DNA of 64,000 bases, taken from assembly GCF_000715075.1 (NCBI RefSeq), contig NC_134081.1, forward strand, positions 64,235,653-64,299,652, written 5' to 3'. This DNA comes from Nicotiana tabacum. Taxonomy: Eukaryota; Streptophyta; Magnoliopsida; Solanales; Solanaceae. The position numbers and the translations under genes are program-made. Below are positions 48,820 through 59,907 of the stretch, piece by piece. How positions within the stretch are numbered: the first letter of the stretch is position 1; each line of letters begins with the position of its first letter. Below the pieces are notes generated by a model. The model ran no database searches. It was given only the letters and a program-made list of their open reading frames with translations, and was not told the DNA's origin.

Positions 48820-48836
48820 TGGCGCCGTTGCCGGGG
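48820..48836 (+). other. Primer binding site of element D (Asp-tRNA type)
   Basis: TGGCGCCGTTGCCGGGG is complementary to the 3' end of plant aspartate tRNA (GUC), the primer used by Athila-group elements. It differs from the Met-tRNA site of families A to C, so element D belongs to a different lineage. Confidence 0.85.
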
Positions 48837-48936
48837 ACTTAGTTATTAATTGGTTATCTAGGTATAGCTTTTAGTTTATTTCTGTTCATGTTTTTAATTT
48901 TCTTATTTAGTTAATATTTTCTTTTCTTATTTTGAC

Positions 48937-50172
48937 ATGACGTTTTGGAATGAAAATTGTTTGAATGATGATTATTCTTACTTTGATGATCCTTGTCCAT
49001 ATTGTGGAGGACCCCACTGGTAGAAAAATTATTGTAATGTTCACAGGAGCGGATTGTGCGCACAATCTCAATCCTATGAGTGGAATATTTATAACATGTG
49101 TGGTGGTCAAGGTGGCCATTGGGATGGTTGTCCTAATTCTTTATATCCGTCTCTGAATCCTTATTATGATCTTTCTAATAATATTTATGAGTTTGATAGG
49201 ATCAACGATATGGAAGATATTGAACATGATGCTCATATAATGGACATGATGAGGCAAATAATGGAGAAAACTCAATTTTTAATGAAGCAAACTCATGAAC
49301 GTCGAAAAGAGATGAAAATTCTCAAGGCATCAATGAAGAGAATGAAGGCCAAAGTAGAAGAATGGGCTGAAACAGCTAATGATCAACAAGTTGCAGACTT
49401 AGTTGATAGTCAGGAAGAGCCTAAAATTGGACAAGAGAGCGAGTACCGGCAAGAGGAAAATTTTGAAAAAGAGGAGATTTTTAGTCAAACTTGGCTGGTG
49501 GAACAAGCTGAAAGATTGGAAATATATGAGGCTCAACGTGAGAAAATTACAGATGGGATAAAAGACTTAATAGAAGGAAGAGCTGAATTGGGACAAGAGA
49601 TTAAAAAATTTGGCACTGCTATTCATGACTTAGGAGCTCAATTGATTGAAAAGGTTGATGCATCTAACGCCTAACAAAATAGTTATGAATTGTGTGAAAC
49701 TGAAAAGGAGCTTATACGCCAAATTGAGGAGCTAAAAGTGGAGAGTCAATCATTTGACCATACTTTTATTGATGATGTCCATGTTGAGGAAAGTACACTA
49801 GAGTTATGTGAGGAAGTAGATAATGTTATATTTGAAGACTCGAGTGTGTGTACATACGAGGATGTAAATAGTAACGCAATTCTAGAGTTGGAACGCATTG
49901 GTCCTCATTCCATCCATTTTTCAACATTGTGTTTGAATGATGATATGGTAATTGAGTCATTCGAGCCTTTGGAGGAGCCAACAGATGAGGAACAAGGTGC
50001 TTACATTCTGAAATTTATTGTGCCAGAGAGAAAGAATTACATACCTCTAAAGGCCAAGGATTGTAGAATGCAAAATTGGTTACTTGGCCCAATTACATTT
50101 ATCCCACCACCCCGCGAGCATAGCAAAAAGCTTGAAGCCAAATTGGGGGCTCAATTCATAAGTTCGAGATAG
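48937..50172 (+). pseudogene. Orphan gag-like ORF of element D with two in-frame stops
   Basis: One frame of 412 codons runs from ATG at 48,937 to TAG at 50,170, broken by TAG at codon 29 (a Trp-like context, TGGTAG) and TAA at codon 246. Near the N-terminus are two Cys/His clusters, CPYCGGPHW (about codons 20-28) and CGGQGGHWDGC (about codons 57-67). A long charged, probably coiled-coil region follows (about codons 88-310: HERRKEMKILKASMKRMKAK, EKELIRQIEELK). No protease, RT or integrase is found. The protein is not recognised with certainty; a gag-like or RNA-binding role is inferred from its place after the primer site. Confidence 0.7.
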
Positions 50173-52333
50173 AGACAAAAAGTGCTACAAGTCATGCCGC
50201 TATGTTAAATCAGGCGCTTGTTGGGAGGTAACCCAGCTTTATTACTTTTTTTTATTTTTATTTTTATCTTATTATTATTGTAGTGTCTGTTTTTGTTTTG
50301 TAGGATTATAAGCATAGGAGGCAAAGCCATTGGAAGAGTGTAAAAGCGAGCTAGACGGTGAGAACTAAGTGTGGGGTGACCACACAAAGGACCATGCATG
50401 GGGGGAGTCTGAGTACCCGTGAGCCGCTATTATTTCGGCCTTTGGCCTTTCGGGGAGTTTCTTGTCCACCCTCATTATTATTTTGCTTTATTTGTGCATT
50501 GACGACACTGCACTCCTTTAAGTGTGAGGTGGGAGAATTCCTCTAGATAATTAGTAGTAGTATGTTAGAAAATGTTAACTTCTTATTTTTGTTTTCGTAG
50601 TTGTGTAGTATTTTAGTAGCTTAATTTATTTATTTTAAATGTGGAAAATAAGAAAAAAAAATTGAAAAAGGTAGAAAAATTGGACTTTTCCCGACGATGG
50701 ATCTCCTAGACAGTTTTCTTGAGGGATTAAAGTCTAAACAAAAATCCAAAAATATGTCTTTTAGCTTTCTTTAGATAGTAATAATCCCCTGTGGTTTTTC
50801 TTTCTGTCTCGTTTCTTTTCCATGGGATGTAGTTTGAACCGGGTAGTAGTTTTTCCTTTTATTTTTTTTATTTTTAGAGTAGATTTGAAATTAGGGAATA
50901 AATGGAGGAAGAAAGATGAGATTCCTAGGCGCTCTTGACTTGTTTGATAGTAGCATATTTAGCCTTTGGCATGCGTAGTATCTTCCCTATGTGCTAAAAG
51001 TGCTTATGATGCCTTGGTTATTTAGATAGCATGTTTTGTGACGCCAATGTCTCATTTTCTTGACTTATGTTCACTTTGTGCTTAATGCTTAACATCTCGT
51101 GGCTCCGTGAATACTTGCATTAGTTTGAGAGTCAGAATGAAACTGTCCTTAGTGAGTCATGTACCATGTGATTTTTGCATAGTCCATATTATTGTGCTTG
51201 TGTCTAGAACTTGTCCGGTATATGAGTCGAAGTGAAATTTTAGGTGATACTCGGTTTGAAAAATAATTTTAGGCTATCTTTGTTCTTTTTGAGTTTAATG
51301 CTTATCACAAATAAAATATATCCCTAGTTAACTATTTTGAGCTTATAGACTTTTATTTGGCACCCACATTACAAACCTAAACTTCTTTTGTTCTAAATTG
51401 ACATTGTTTTGTTCCTTTTACCTCTTAAAGTACTTTAATTGTGAGATGAGTGCTAAAAGGAGTAAGAAGGGAGTAAGTGTGGGGTGGCTTTTGAGTGGAA
51501 TCAGTGAAAGAAAGAAAGGTGCACTTGTTTTGTAAAAGAATACACTACTAGTGGAAATTACAAAAGAGAAAAAGAAAAAAAAATTAGATGAATAAATTGA
51601 CATCTTATTCTTGCTAGTGGAATATAAATTAAAGTAGTGCTTAAAGAAAGAGGAAACATTGTTAGGGATGTTTTTATTTGTGAAATTAAGATTGGGATTA
51701 AAGAATTTACGCTTACAGTTGATTATGTGATGTGTTAAAGTACTTAGGAGGGTTAACCACTATTCCTAAATATATCATTCCCGTCCCTTAGCCCACATTA
51801 CAACCATAAAAAAAGTTCTAATTGATTTTAGACTGAGTGAGCCTGCATTAGTAGAGATTTACATTAAGGTCAAGCCTATGGTGCCAATTGCATGCATGTG
51901 AGTTCTTTTGTGAGAGTGAGAGATTTTCTTTGATATATATGAGTCCTTAAAATATATTTGAGCATTAGATTTGAATGTATGGAGTCAACTTACTCTCTTG
52001 TTCTTGTTGTGAGGGCACATGGTTTCATGAGGGATAGGTAACGTTATTAGACTTATCTCTATGATGTTGGGTGTTCAAGCCATGAGTGCATTGTGACATT
52101 GAGTTGGTTTTTGAGGCTAGGATTGTTAGGAGCATGATGTCTTTGTTGTGAATATTAGTGAAGTATGGCATAAGAAAAGGGAAGTGTATGCGATTGCACA
52201 TGCTAAAGTTTAATTGTTGCTATAAACCATGGTCATTGGTGTAGTGTGCCTCAATTGTGTAAAAACAAAGTGCTCAATGATAGTGTGAATTGTTGGTTGA
52301 CTCGAGGATGAGCAACGTTTAAGTGCGGGGTAG
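50173..52333 (+). mobile_element. Non-coding internal region of element D
   Basis: It begins with CAGGCGCTTGTTGGGAGGTA, similar from memory to a motif that follows coding regions in Athila-related elements. It continues AT-rich without domains and ends in a purine tract AAGTGCGGGGTAG before the 3' LTR. About 2.2 kb contain only chance frames. Confidence 0.7.
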
Positions 52334-53674
52334 TGATGTTTGGCTATAATTATATATTTTTAGTACATTACTTACCTTACATTTAGGTGATTTAATGCTA
52401 AATTGTATTATAATTGTGCTTAATTGAGTTTATTTTGTGTGTAGGTACTTTGGAGATGAAATTTTGGAGCAAAATGCACAAAACAATTGGAGAAGATGTA
52501 ATTATTGAAGCATTAACAAAAAGAACCAAGGGAGAACTTACCTGGAAAAGCAGCACCTTTGGTTTTGATATTAGAGCTTGGAAAGAAAAGTTAGGTAGCC
52601 TAACACTGTAAGGAATAAAGAGGCAGGCAACGAATTTCATTTGAAGAAGTAGCTGGGCGACGCGAGTCTCTCATCTCGCGTTTAAGCTTGCGAGGCGCGG
52701 CCTGACGCGAGGTGTGTCGCGTGGCAACGAGCAGGTCCAATTTCAAGCTTATTTTGTCTCCTTTTTGGTTTTGGATTGGGTTATTTTACCTAGGATTTTA
52801 TCCTACACTTATAAATAGTCATTAAACACTATTTTTTAAGGGAGAGACCTAGGAGACCTGAGATTTGACCGAGGGAGAGCACGGAGCCGCCGTGGAGGCC
52901 GGAATTCATCAGATTCCATCTTTCTTTCATCAAATTTAGTAATCTTTACTTTTTCTTGATGATTTGTTGTTTTGCTACCATGTCTATGTGGAGCTAAACT
53001 TTACGTTCTAGGGTTGTGGTTGTCATGAATATTGAAGTTTATTAATTATATTACCGTTAACTCGAGTTATCATCTTTGGTTGTTTCTCTAATTCTGTGCA
53101 TATTTGCTTAATTGTTTGGCCAGCAGTTGAGTTCTATTTACTATCTATGCTATGCTTGGAAAAGCCGTGTTTAGATTAGAGTAGAATTAGAGAGAACTTG
53201 TTTCTGAACCCGTGGCTCGGGGAAAGATTTCGCGGTTAGGATAAGAATATACCTAACATTCTTACTTAGTTGAATACCGTATTATATTTGTTCATGATAG
53301 ATTCAAGACCATAGGAATATAGGGTTGATATATTATGGATAGACGGATAGTATTGTGGGAACATGATATTTATATAAACGATCTAGTCAACTAGAAATCG
53401 TAGATAATTTGGATTAATAGGTATAATTACGAACTCAATAGGATTGATAAACCGACCACAACCCTAGAATCTATATCTCCCTTGGTTACGTGTTTGAATT
53501 TCGCAATAGTAGTTGTAATAGAAAAGTTAAACTTTTAATCATCTTGGACAGTAAGTTAATTTAAGTTTGCTTAGTTAATGATTAATCTAAGTCTCTATGG
53601 GTTTGACATTCGAGTTTCGAGTCACTTTATTACTTGACGGCCACGTATACGTGCGTGTACTTAAGAAACCAACA
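52334..53674 (+). mobile_element. Element D 3' LTR
   Basis: It starts TGATGTTTGGC and ends GAAACCAACA. Direct repeats AAAAC flank the whole element (47,477-47,481 and 53,675-53,679), a perfect 5-bp target duplication. The small number of differences from the 5' LTR makes this the youngest LTR element in the window. Confidence 0.9.
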
Positions 53675-54800
53675 AAAACCCAATCCTCAGCCACATAACG
53701 ACCCCGAAGGTCCTTAAACACCACACCTTAAATCTCGAATCCGCTAGAACCATTATTGAAAGTCGCCCACTCTAATCATGTCCCGATTATACAACCAACA
53801 ACTAGTGCTTTGTTAGCACACAAACACTCCAAAGAAGCAACAAAATGAATCATTTCCCTTGTTCACCACACCCATAGGAAGTATAAAATCTGAATCATTC
53901 CACAACCTTCATATATCATTAAAGTTACGCGCCGTACACATCTATCAATTCCCTTGCTCGAATTACCCCTAACGTTTCTTCCCTTAGTCATAACTAATCC
54001 ACCAACGTACTGATAACCAGAAACCTCATAGGCACATAAGCACATGACCCAATCATAGACGGTAGGCTCTCCCAATTAGCTTTAAGCCATAATCACATAA
54101 ATCCAAAACCCACAATGACTCCTCCTTCTCAGTTACCATGATCTCGCACTGTTGCTCAGCCAAAACTTCTTAGGAGTTATTGTTGTACTAATCATAACAT
54201 ATCCCGAATTGTCAGCCATAATCGCACACTCGACCTCCTGATAGTTGTGCCATCATCTTCAAGCGATCAAAGCTCATATCGCAGTACATGCATCCCATAA
54301 GATAAAAGGCAGAACTCTTTATAGGAACTTCATCAGAAATCATGCAACCCTTAACCTTCTCACAGGAGATAGACCACATGTATAACCTCATACCGACATC
54401 CTCCAACGGCATAGCCATAACCACATTCATTATGAAATCAGTTAATTCTCCTAGGTCCACACTCGTTCGCCAGCTGTAAGCGTCCATTCATCCTTTTTAG
54501 CATCAACTAAAGGTCCAACAATACGTTTGAAACTCGAAGCCACATAGCATCCCAAAACGACAATCAAGCATTCCTATCCCTCTTCATTCTAAGCAAACAC
54601 CTTTCCGTCATATTCTAACTTCCTAAGAATGAAGCCAGTATCCCAAATGAAATACATAGACTTAGTCTTTCTGCCCACCATGACTCAAATTACACGAAGC
54701 TTTCTCCAGGCAAGTGGCTGCCCTGCCACAAAATCCTTACGATACGCTCCCACTCCCACTTTGATTTCTTGTTCTTATCTTCAAAGATGTTGTGTAACCC
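53675..54800 (-). pseudogene. Internal piece 3 of the old family B element with integrase remnant
   Basis: On the minus strand around 54,760-54,600 the reading is KDFVAGQP, then a TKSMYFIWDTGFILRKLEY pattern. This aligns with the gypsy integrase core DFVVGLP...VDRLTKSAHFIPV; the first catalytic Asp is Gly (VGR for VDR). Much of the rest is degraded. The match near 54,715 (CACAAAATCCTTACGATACGC) corresponds to 8,390-8,430 of family A. The element is cut off near 54,800, so gag, protease and RT are missing. Confidence 0.6.
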
Positions 54801-55034
54801 TTAAACAATCGTTCTTTGATGTATTTATATCAATTAGTGTTTGTATGGGGGAACTAATCAATCTAATCTTGTATAGGAAAAATTGCCTCCACGCTCACGC
54901 GTTGTGCGCCCAAAGACGTGGACTCAGACTTTGAAAAATTTTCATTTCGCGAAGCAATCCATGCCTTCCCTTTACTTTGCCTTTTTTATGCATTTAATTG
55001 TCTCAACGTCTATTTTCGTTCTACGCACGAGATT
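54801..55034. other. Unassigned junction sequence
   Basis: These 234 bases lie between the truncated family B element and the CACTA element. No gene, domain or repeat is recognised. They end in ATT, the CACTA target duplication. Confidence 0.5.
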
Positions 55035-57087
55035 CACTACTAGAAATACAGTTTTTTTCCACAAAAAAATCTGTGAGAAATCAGTGGAAAATTTAGATAT
55101 TCCCACGACATTCCCAGGGGATACGCTCAGTGGGAAAAGGGCTGGTGGAAAATAATTTTCTAAAACATTCGTGGGTAATTTCCAGAGAGGGTTTCACGTG
55201 AACTTGATAAGTCACATAGTGTATTTTCCCATGACCGTCGTGGGAAAAGTAATAAAATATAATAATTTAATTTTCTTAAGTTTTTCACCGAATTTGTGGG
55301 AAGTATTAAAAATAATTTAGATATTTTTTTATTTTACCCATGGAAGCAGTGGAAAACATGCATAACCTGGAAATAAATATATGAACATTTCCACGAAAAT
55401 CAGTGAAAAATATTGAAGTTCTAGAAAAATATGGACAAAATTCCCACGGAGTCGGTGGAAAATCCGTGAAAAATCTGGAAAATATTTTCATGGCAAAATC
55501 TATTTTTAGAACTACATCACCTACCAAGAAGAAAGTACAACCAACAATACAAGACTAAATACAATTAAGCATTCAAATACCAAATTCAGCATTCAATCTA
55601 ATTTATTTCATAAATAACATCTAATTCAATCCATTTTATAAACAATATCCAACTAAATAGAGAGTAGAACAAAAACTCAAATAATCCAACATTCAATATT
55701 CAACATCCAAGTACCATCTAAGACAAACTAATAAAAGAAACTACTCCTTAGTTATCATCCGATGGTGCTGGGGAACGGGGTAGAGGAAATACACCAGATG
55801 CTAAGAGGGATTTTATCTGAGACTTAAGACTTTTAACATCACTAGTGACAAGTCTTAATGCATCGTCTTTTCGCCTCATTTGTTCCTCCCTTCACCTTTA
55901 CTCTTCCTCTCTTCGTCTATCTTCTTCCTCTCTCCGCTTTGCCTCTTCTTCCCTTGCAGCCCTTTCTTGAAGATACAACTCAGTAATCTTTACTACCTTC
56001 CTATTCAATTGCTCAAACTCATCCAGATCAACCGAGTAATGTGAGGAAGAATAAGAACTAGACAATTCAGAAGTACGACGACCGAGACTAAACTCTTATC
56101 TAAGGCCGTAGACTCTCCCCTTACGCACGCCACCAGTTGCCTTAATCCATATGTCCATGATCTTCTCTTGAGATGGTTGGATTGGTCTACCTTGATCATC
56201 AATCGGCTGACTTTGAATGAACTCCTCTAAGCTTTGTTTGAAAGTATCTTGTAAAAAAATTATAATTATTATAAAAGTAAACTTTTTTTTTTATGTAAGT
56301 AAGTATCTTTATTTCTCAAACTTTAAAGTGAAACACGCATATAGATAAAAAGCTTAGCAATCTCGCTTGACTTAATCACTTTATTGTGTTTTAAAAATAT
56401 CTAATGTATGAAACTTGCTCGTAAATTCATTGTTTCTAAGACGAAACGAATAAAGACTTAGATTTAATTAGACTATACATGAGGAAGAGAACATCAGTAA
56501 TTTTTTCAAACCTAAGGTTTGAAACAGTAGAAAATTTCTATGTTCCGAAAAATCAAAAACGAAAAAGGAGAGGGTGAGTGAGAGAGAGAGAGTTCGACTT
56601 ACCTGGAAATGGAGTGAAGCGAAGAACTCGTCGGTGGAGTGAAGAAACAGAGGAAGAAAATGATGTGAGTAAACTGAGAGAAAACTAAAAGGTTGTGTGA
56701 ATAATAATAACTTTCCCACTACTTCCATGGAAAAGTTCTGTGGGAAAACATTTTCATAAAACACAAAAAAATCAAAATTCAAAATATTTTGTTCACACTG
56801 AATCTATGGGTATATTTAAAAATATTTTTTATTTATTTATTTTTCCCACTGTTTTCCCTGATTTTTTTTTCACTTTTATATAATTATTTTTTTAATAACT
56901 TTTCTCACAGAATCAGAGAGAACTAAATTACGCGCATTTTTGTGCCAAAATATTCCCACGGACAATCAACGTTATTATTTTTTTCTGAAAAAGAAATTTC
57001 ATTTTCCCATTGAATTTCGATAGGAATTGCCACTGAAAATTTTTTCGTGAGAAATTTTCGTGGGAAAATGCTATGTTTCTAGTAGTG
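55035..57087 (-). mobile_element. CACTA (En/Spm) DNA transposon, non-autonomous
   Basis: Ends are CACTACTAGAAATA on the left and TTTCTAGTAGTG on the right, the inverted repeat of CACTA elements. The target duplication is ATT on both sides (55,032-55,034 and 57,088-57,090). Both subterminal regions carry many GTGGGAAAA and TTTTCCCAC motifs in both directions, like the transposase-binding repeats of this superfamily. At 2,053 bp it is a deleted derivative that keeps one decayed transposase exon. Confidence 0.93.
55748..56247 (-). pseudogene. Last exon of CACTA transposase (Transposase_24-like)
   Basis: The minus strand after a splice acceptor at about 56,248 reads TFKQSLEEFIQSQPIDDQG, MDIWIKATGGVRKGRVYGL, then a stop, then FSLGRRTSELSSS. 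A Glu/Arg-rich coiled coil (AAREEEAKRREEEDRRREEE) with more stops follows, ending LASGVFPLPRSPAPSDDN and a stop at 55,748. This pattern is known from plant En/Spm-type TNPA-like proteins. At least three in-frame stops make it non-functional. Confidence 0.82.
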
Positions 57088-57090
57088 ATT

Positions 57091-58169
57091 GGACGAGATC
57101 CCAGTTCTTTTCATCTCTTCTTTGTGCAATAAATTGACATTTTTCGATTACTTATCATTCAAACTTACTCCTACACACATAAAGCACACAATGAGAATAT
57201 TTTACTTTAAAAATCATAGTACTGCTCGCAACTCACACGAAAAAATAAGATGTTACAGTCTGTGATTCAATACAGTTAGGAAGTAATACAAAAGAACTCC
57301 AGCTATAAACAATCAGTAAAAAGTGATTAATTTGATCTGGCTAATATATTCAAATAACCAGATCATAATTTGATATGGTTAGTGTTCATGCATCACGTGA
57401 GTTTAGCTTCTTAATTGAATTGTTTAAAGCAATGACATATAGTGTGTAAAAAAAGAAAAGAAAAATATATAAGTTACACTTTAAACTTGTGCCGAAAACT
57501 CAATTACACCCTCCAACTTTGCGGACGTCTTGTTCCCACTGTACTCTTATTCTGAGTGTTGTAATTATCCCCCTAAAAGCTAACATGGTAAAGAAAAAAG
57601 CTACACCTTTTTCAAACGGACATGAGCAGAAAAAGATTAAAAGGCAAATTAAATTGACCGCATGTCATGTTTCTATTGAATATTATACTACTAAATACAA
57701 TTAATTCTTTGTGTACTTTTTAGTCTTTTTTTTCCTTATCTTTCATTCTCCGTACCCATTACCTTCTTTAGAACCTATCACCACATCCTCTTCGATCAGA
57801 CCTCTTGCAATAATAGAAATCTTTAAAAAAGAATTTGCGTTATCAAGACAAATTAAGTGTGATTAAATACTACATATTCAAAAATTATAAGCAAAGGTGC
57901 AAATTATTGACCAGAGGCTTGAGATTTGAAAATAAACTCACAATTATAACAATGTAGATGCTATTGTTACCGATTTTTTTTCTCCAACTGCGAATCTTTT
58001 TAACCGATCGATTATAACTTTTGTGTACCCAAGTGAGGAAAGATGTGTTTCTAGTGGTTTTAGTATTAAAGTACACAAAACTCTTGGCGCTTCTTGTCCT
58101 TGACGCCATTACAACTATCTCCGGAAGCTATTGTTTAATTTGATGTTTACATATATTATTTTATATAAA
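57091..58169. other. Intergenic AT-rich region without a recognised gene
   Basis: About 1.1 kb without a conserved coding frame. A stretch near 57,475-57,590 (ACACTTTAAACTTGTGCC, CTCCAACTTTG) looks like degraded end sequence of a short DNA transposon, but no partner end is clear. Frames seen near 57,489-57,704 and 57,885-58,109 match nothing known to me. Confidence 0.5.
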
Positions 58170-58171
58170 TA

Positions 58172-58420
58172 CTCCCTCCGTTCCAGTTTATGTGAACCTA
58201 TTTTCTTTTTGGTCTGTTCCAAAAAGAATGACCTCTTTCTAAATTTGGAAATAATTTTGCTTAAACTTATAATTCTACCCTTAATGAGAAATGTTTATAA
58301 CCACACAAATACTTTGGGCCTCTTTTTGATTTGTTTAGGACCACAAATTTTAAAAATCTTCATTTTTTCTTAAACTCCGTGCCTAGTCAAGTAGGTTCAC
58401 ATAAATTGGAACGAAAGGAT
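58172..58420. mobile_element. Stowaway-type MITE
   Basis: The left end CTCCCTCCGTTCCAGTTTAT pairs with the right end, whose reverse complement is ATCCTTTCGTTCCAATTTAT. Both run on to GTGAACCTA. TA dinucleotides flank both ends. This is the Tc1/mariner Stowaway form that is common near plant genes. It is 249 bp and non-coding. Confidence 0.88.
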
Positions 58421-58819
58421 TATATGTTATTTTGCCAATTTATTGGTGCATATTAGTCTTTCTTTTCAATTGGAATTGTTAGCGGGAGTGAGCAATTATG
58501 AGAGAATACAGTGACTGAGATTACAAAGGTGATATACATTGCGTGAAGAAAAAAATGTGATGGTTTATTATTATGAAGGAAGAAAATAAGCGATATAAGA
58601 TAGGATGAACCAGAAAGAGGCGTAAAATTCTTTTGGTTGAATCTAACCGGTTATGGGTTATATACTCAATAATTGAGAGAAGCGAGAGTGGGGGATAGGG
58701 GATTGATTTTGAGTGTGACAATGAGGTAATAGTTCCATTCTGAACAAGAATAGGGTGGTAATAGGACGCCCGCAAAGTTGAAGTATGCAACTGAATTTTC
58801 GAGAGACATTATAAATTTA
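58421..58819. other. Intergenic spacer
   Basis: About 400 bp between two MITEs. The minus-strand frames here have no recognised domain. Nothing else is seen. Confidence 0.5.
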
Positions 58820-59711
58820 GAGCCCATTTGGATTGGCTTAAAAAAAGTGACTTTTAAGCACAAGTACTTAAAAGCACATTTTTAGTGCTGGAGCTTATTT
58901 TCTAAATAAGTTGTTATGTGTTTGGATAAAAGTGCTGAAATTAAAAAAAAGTTGTTAAAGTGTTTGGTAAACAAGTGCAAATAAGCACTTTTTCTATTAA
59001 AAAGACCGAAATATCCTTAAAACTGTTAACACTGAAAATAAGCTTATTACTACAACATCCTTAATGTAAAATTAACTCAAATAAGGACTAATTTATGTCT
59101 TAATTAACTCTAAATTAAATTAATTAGATAAGATTATTTTTAATAAATATAATCTGAATGCCAATAGACTTGTAACATGCTTTTGCTCTGAATATTCAAT
59201 TACTAAATAAAATTATTTGTTTCTAGAGTGAAATAAAAAAAATATAATAGAAGTATAAATTAATGCCAATAAAACTAATGTCTTAGTCTTTGCATCGTTT
59301 CTTTTCTCCTCTGCTAGTTCTCACATTTGTCTAATGTCAGGTAATTAAGGGTCTTATTAATTACTTATCACAGAAAAAATAAAGCTACTTATTTATTATA
59401 ATAATGTGAAGAAAGATACCTGCAACGTCAAAATGGAAGATGGAAAAAAATGACGTTATGACTTTACTAAGGGTATTTTGTAATTTATATAAATAAAAAA
59501 GGAGGGATAATAAGGTCAATTACTTGGTCAAACATAAAAAGCTTTTAAGCCAACAAGCAATAAGTTGGTCATCCCCAGTTTGTGGCTTTTGGCTTAATTC
59601 AGCTTAAAAGTACTTAGCTTAAAAACTCTTTTAAGGTTTGTCAAACACTAACAAGGTAAAATGTGATTTTAAGCTGGTTTGACCAACTTTTAAGCCAATA
59701 CAAACACCCTC
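58820..59711. mobile_element. TIR element (hAT-like MITE family) upstream of CTF7
   Basis: The left end GAGCCCATTTGGATTGGCTT and the reverse complement of the right end GAGGGTGTTTGTATTGGCTT agree at 16 of 20 positions. Further inverted similarity lies inside (TTTTAAGC and AAGTACTTA-like motifs near both ends). No clear target duplication is found, so the superfamily is uncertain. It ends 196 bp before the CTF7 start codon and may displace promoter sequence. Confidence 0.72.
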
Positions 59712-59853
59712 TTGCTAATCCATAAAAGGTCCCCAAACAAGAAAACGTTTATTTTGACAAACTTTAGGGGGCGAAATACCATTTCTCCTAAACTTGTGAG
59801 CATACAAGTGATAAATAGAAGTACCACCCTCTCGACTTGTTTCAGTTCAGTGA

Positions 59854-59861
59854 GGCGGGAA
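59854..59861 (-). promoter_or_regulatory. E2F-like site upstream of CTF7
   Basis: GGCGGGAA on the plus strand (TTCCCGCC on the minus strand) fits the E2F consensus TTSSCGSS. It lies 47 bp before the start codon, probably in the core promoter or 5' leader. Cohesion genes are commonly E2F-controlled for S-phase expression; binding here is inference. Confidence 0.55.
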
Positions 59862-59907
59862 GCGCTAAAGCAGAATTTTCACAGGGCCGAAAGAGAGAGA
59901 AAATCAA

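Noticed and set aside
55748..56202. 65-codon minus-strand frame ending near 56,005 as the transposase
   Set aside because: The recognisable transposase text (EEFIQSQPIDDQG, IKATGGVRKGRVYGL) is in a different frame; this open frame is a shadow.
57489..57704. 71-codon frame upstream of CTF7 as a small gene
   Set aside because: No domain, no good start context, and it lies in degraded transposon-like intergenic sequence.
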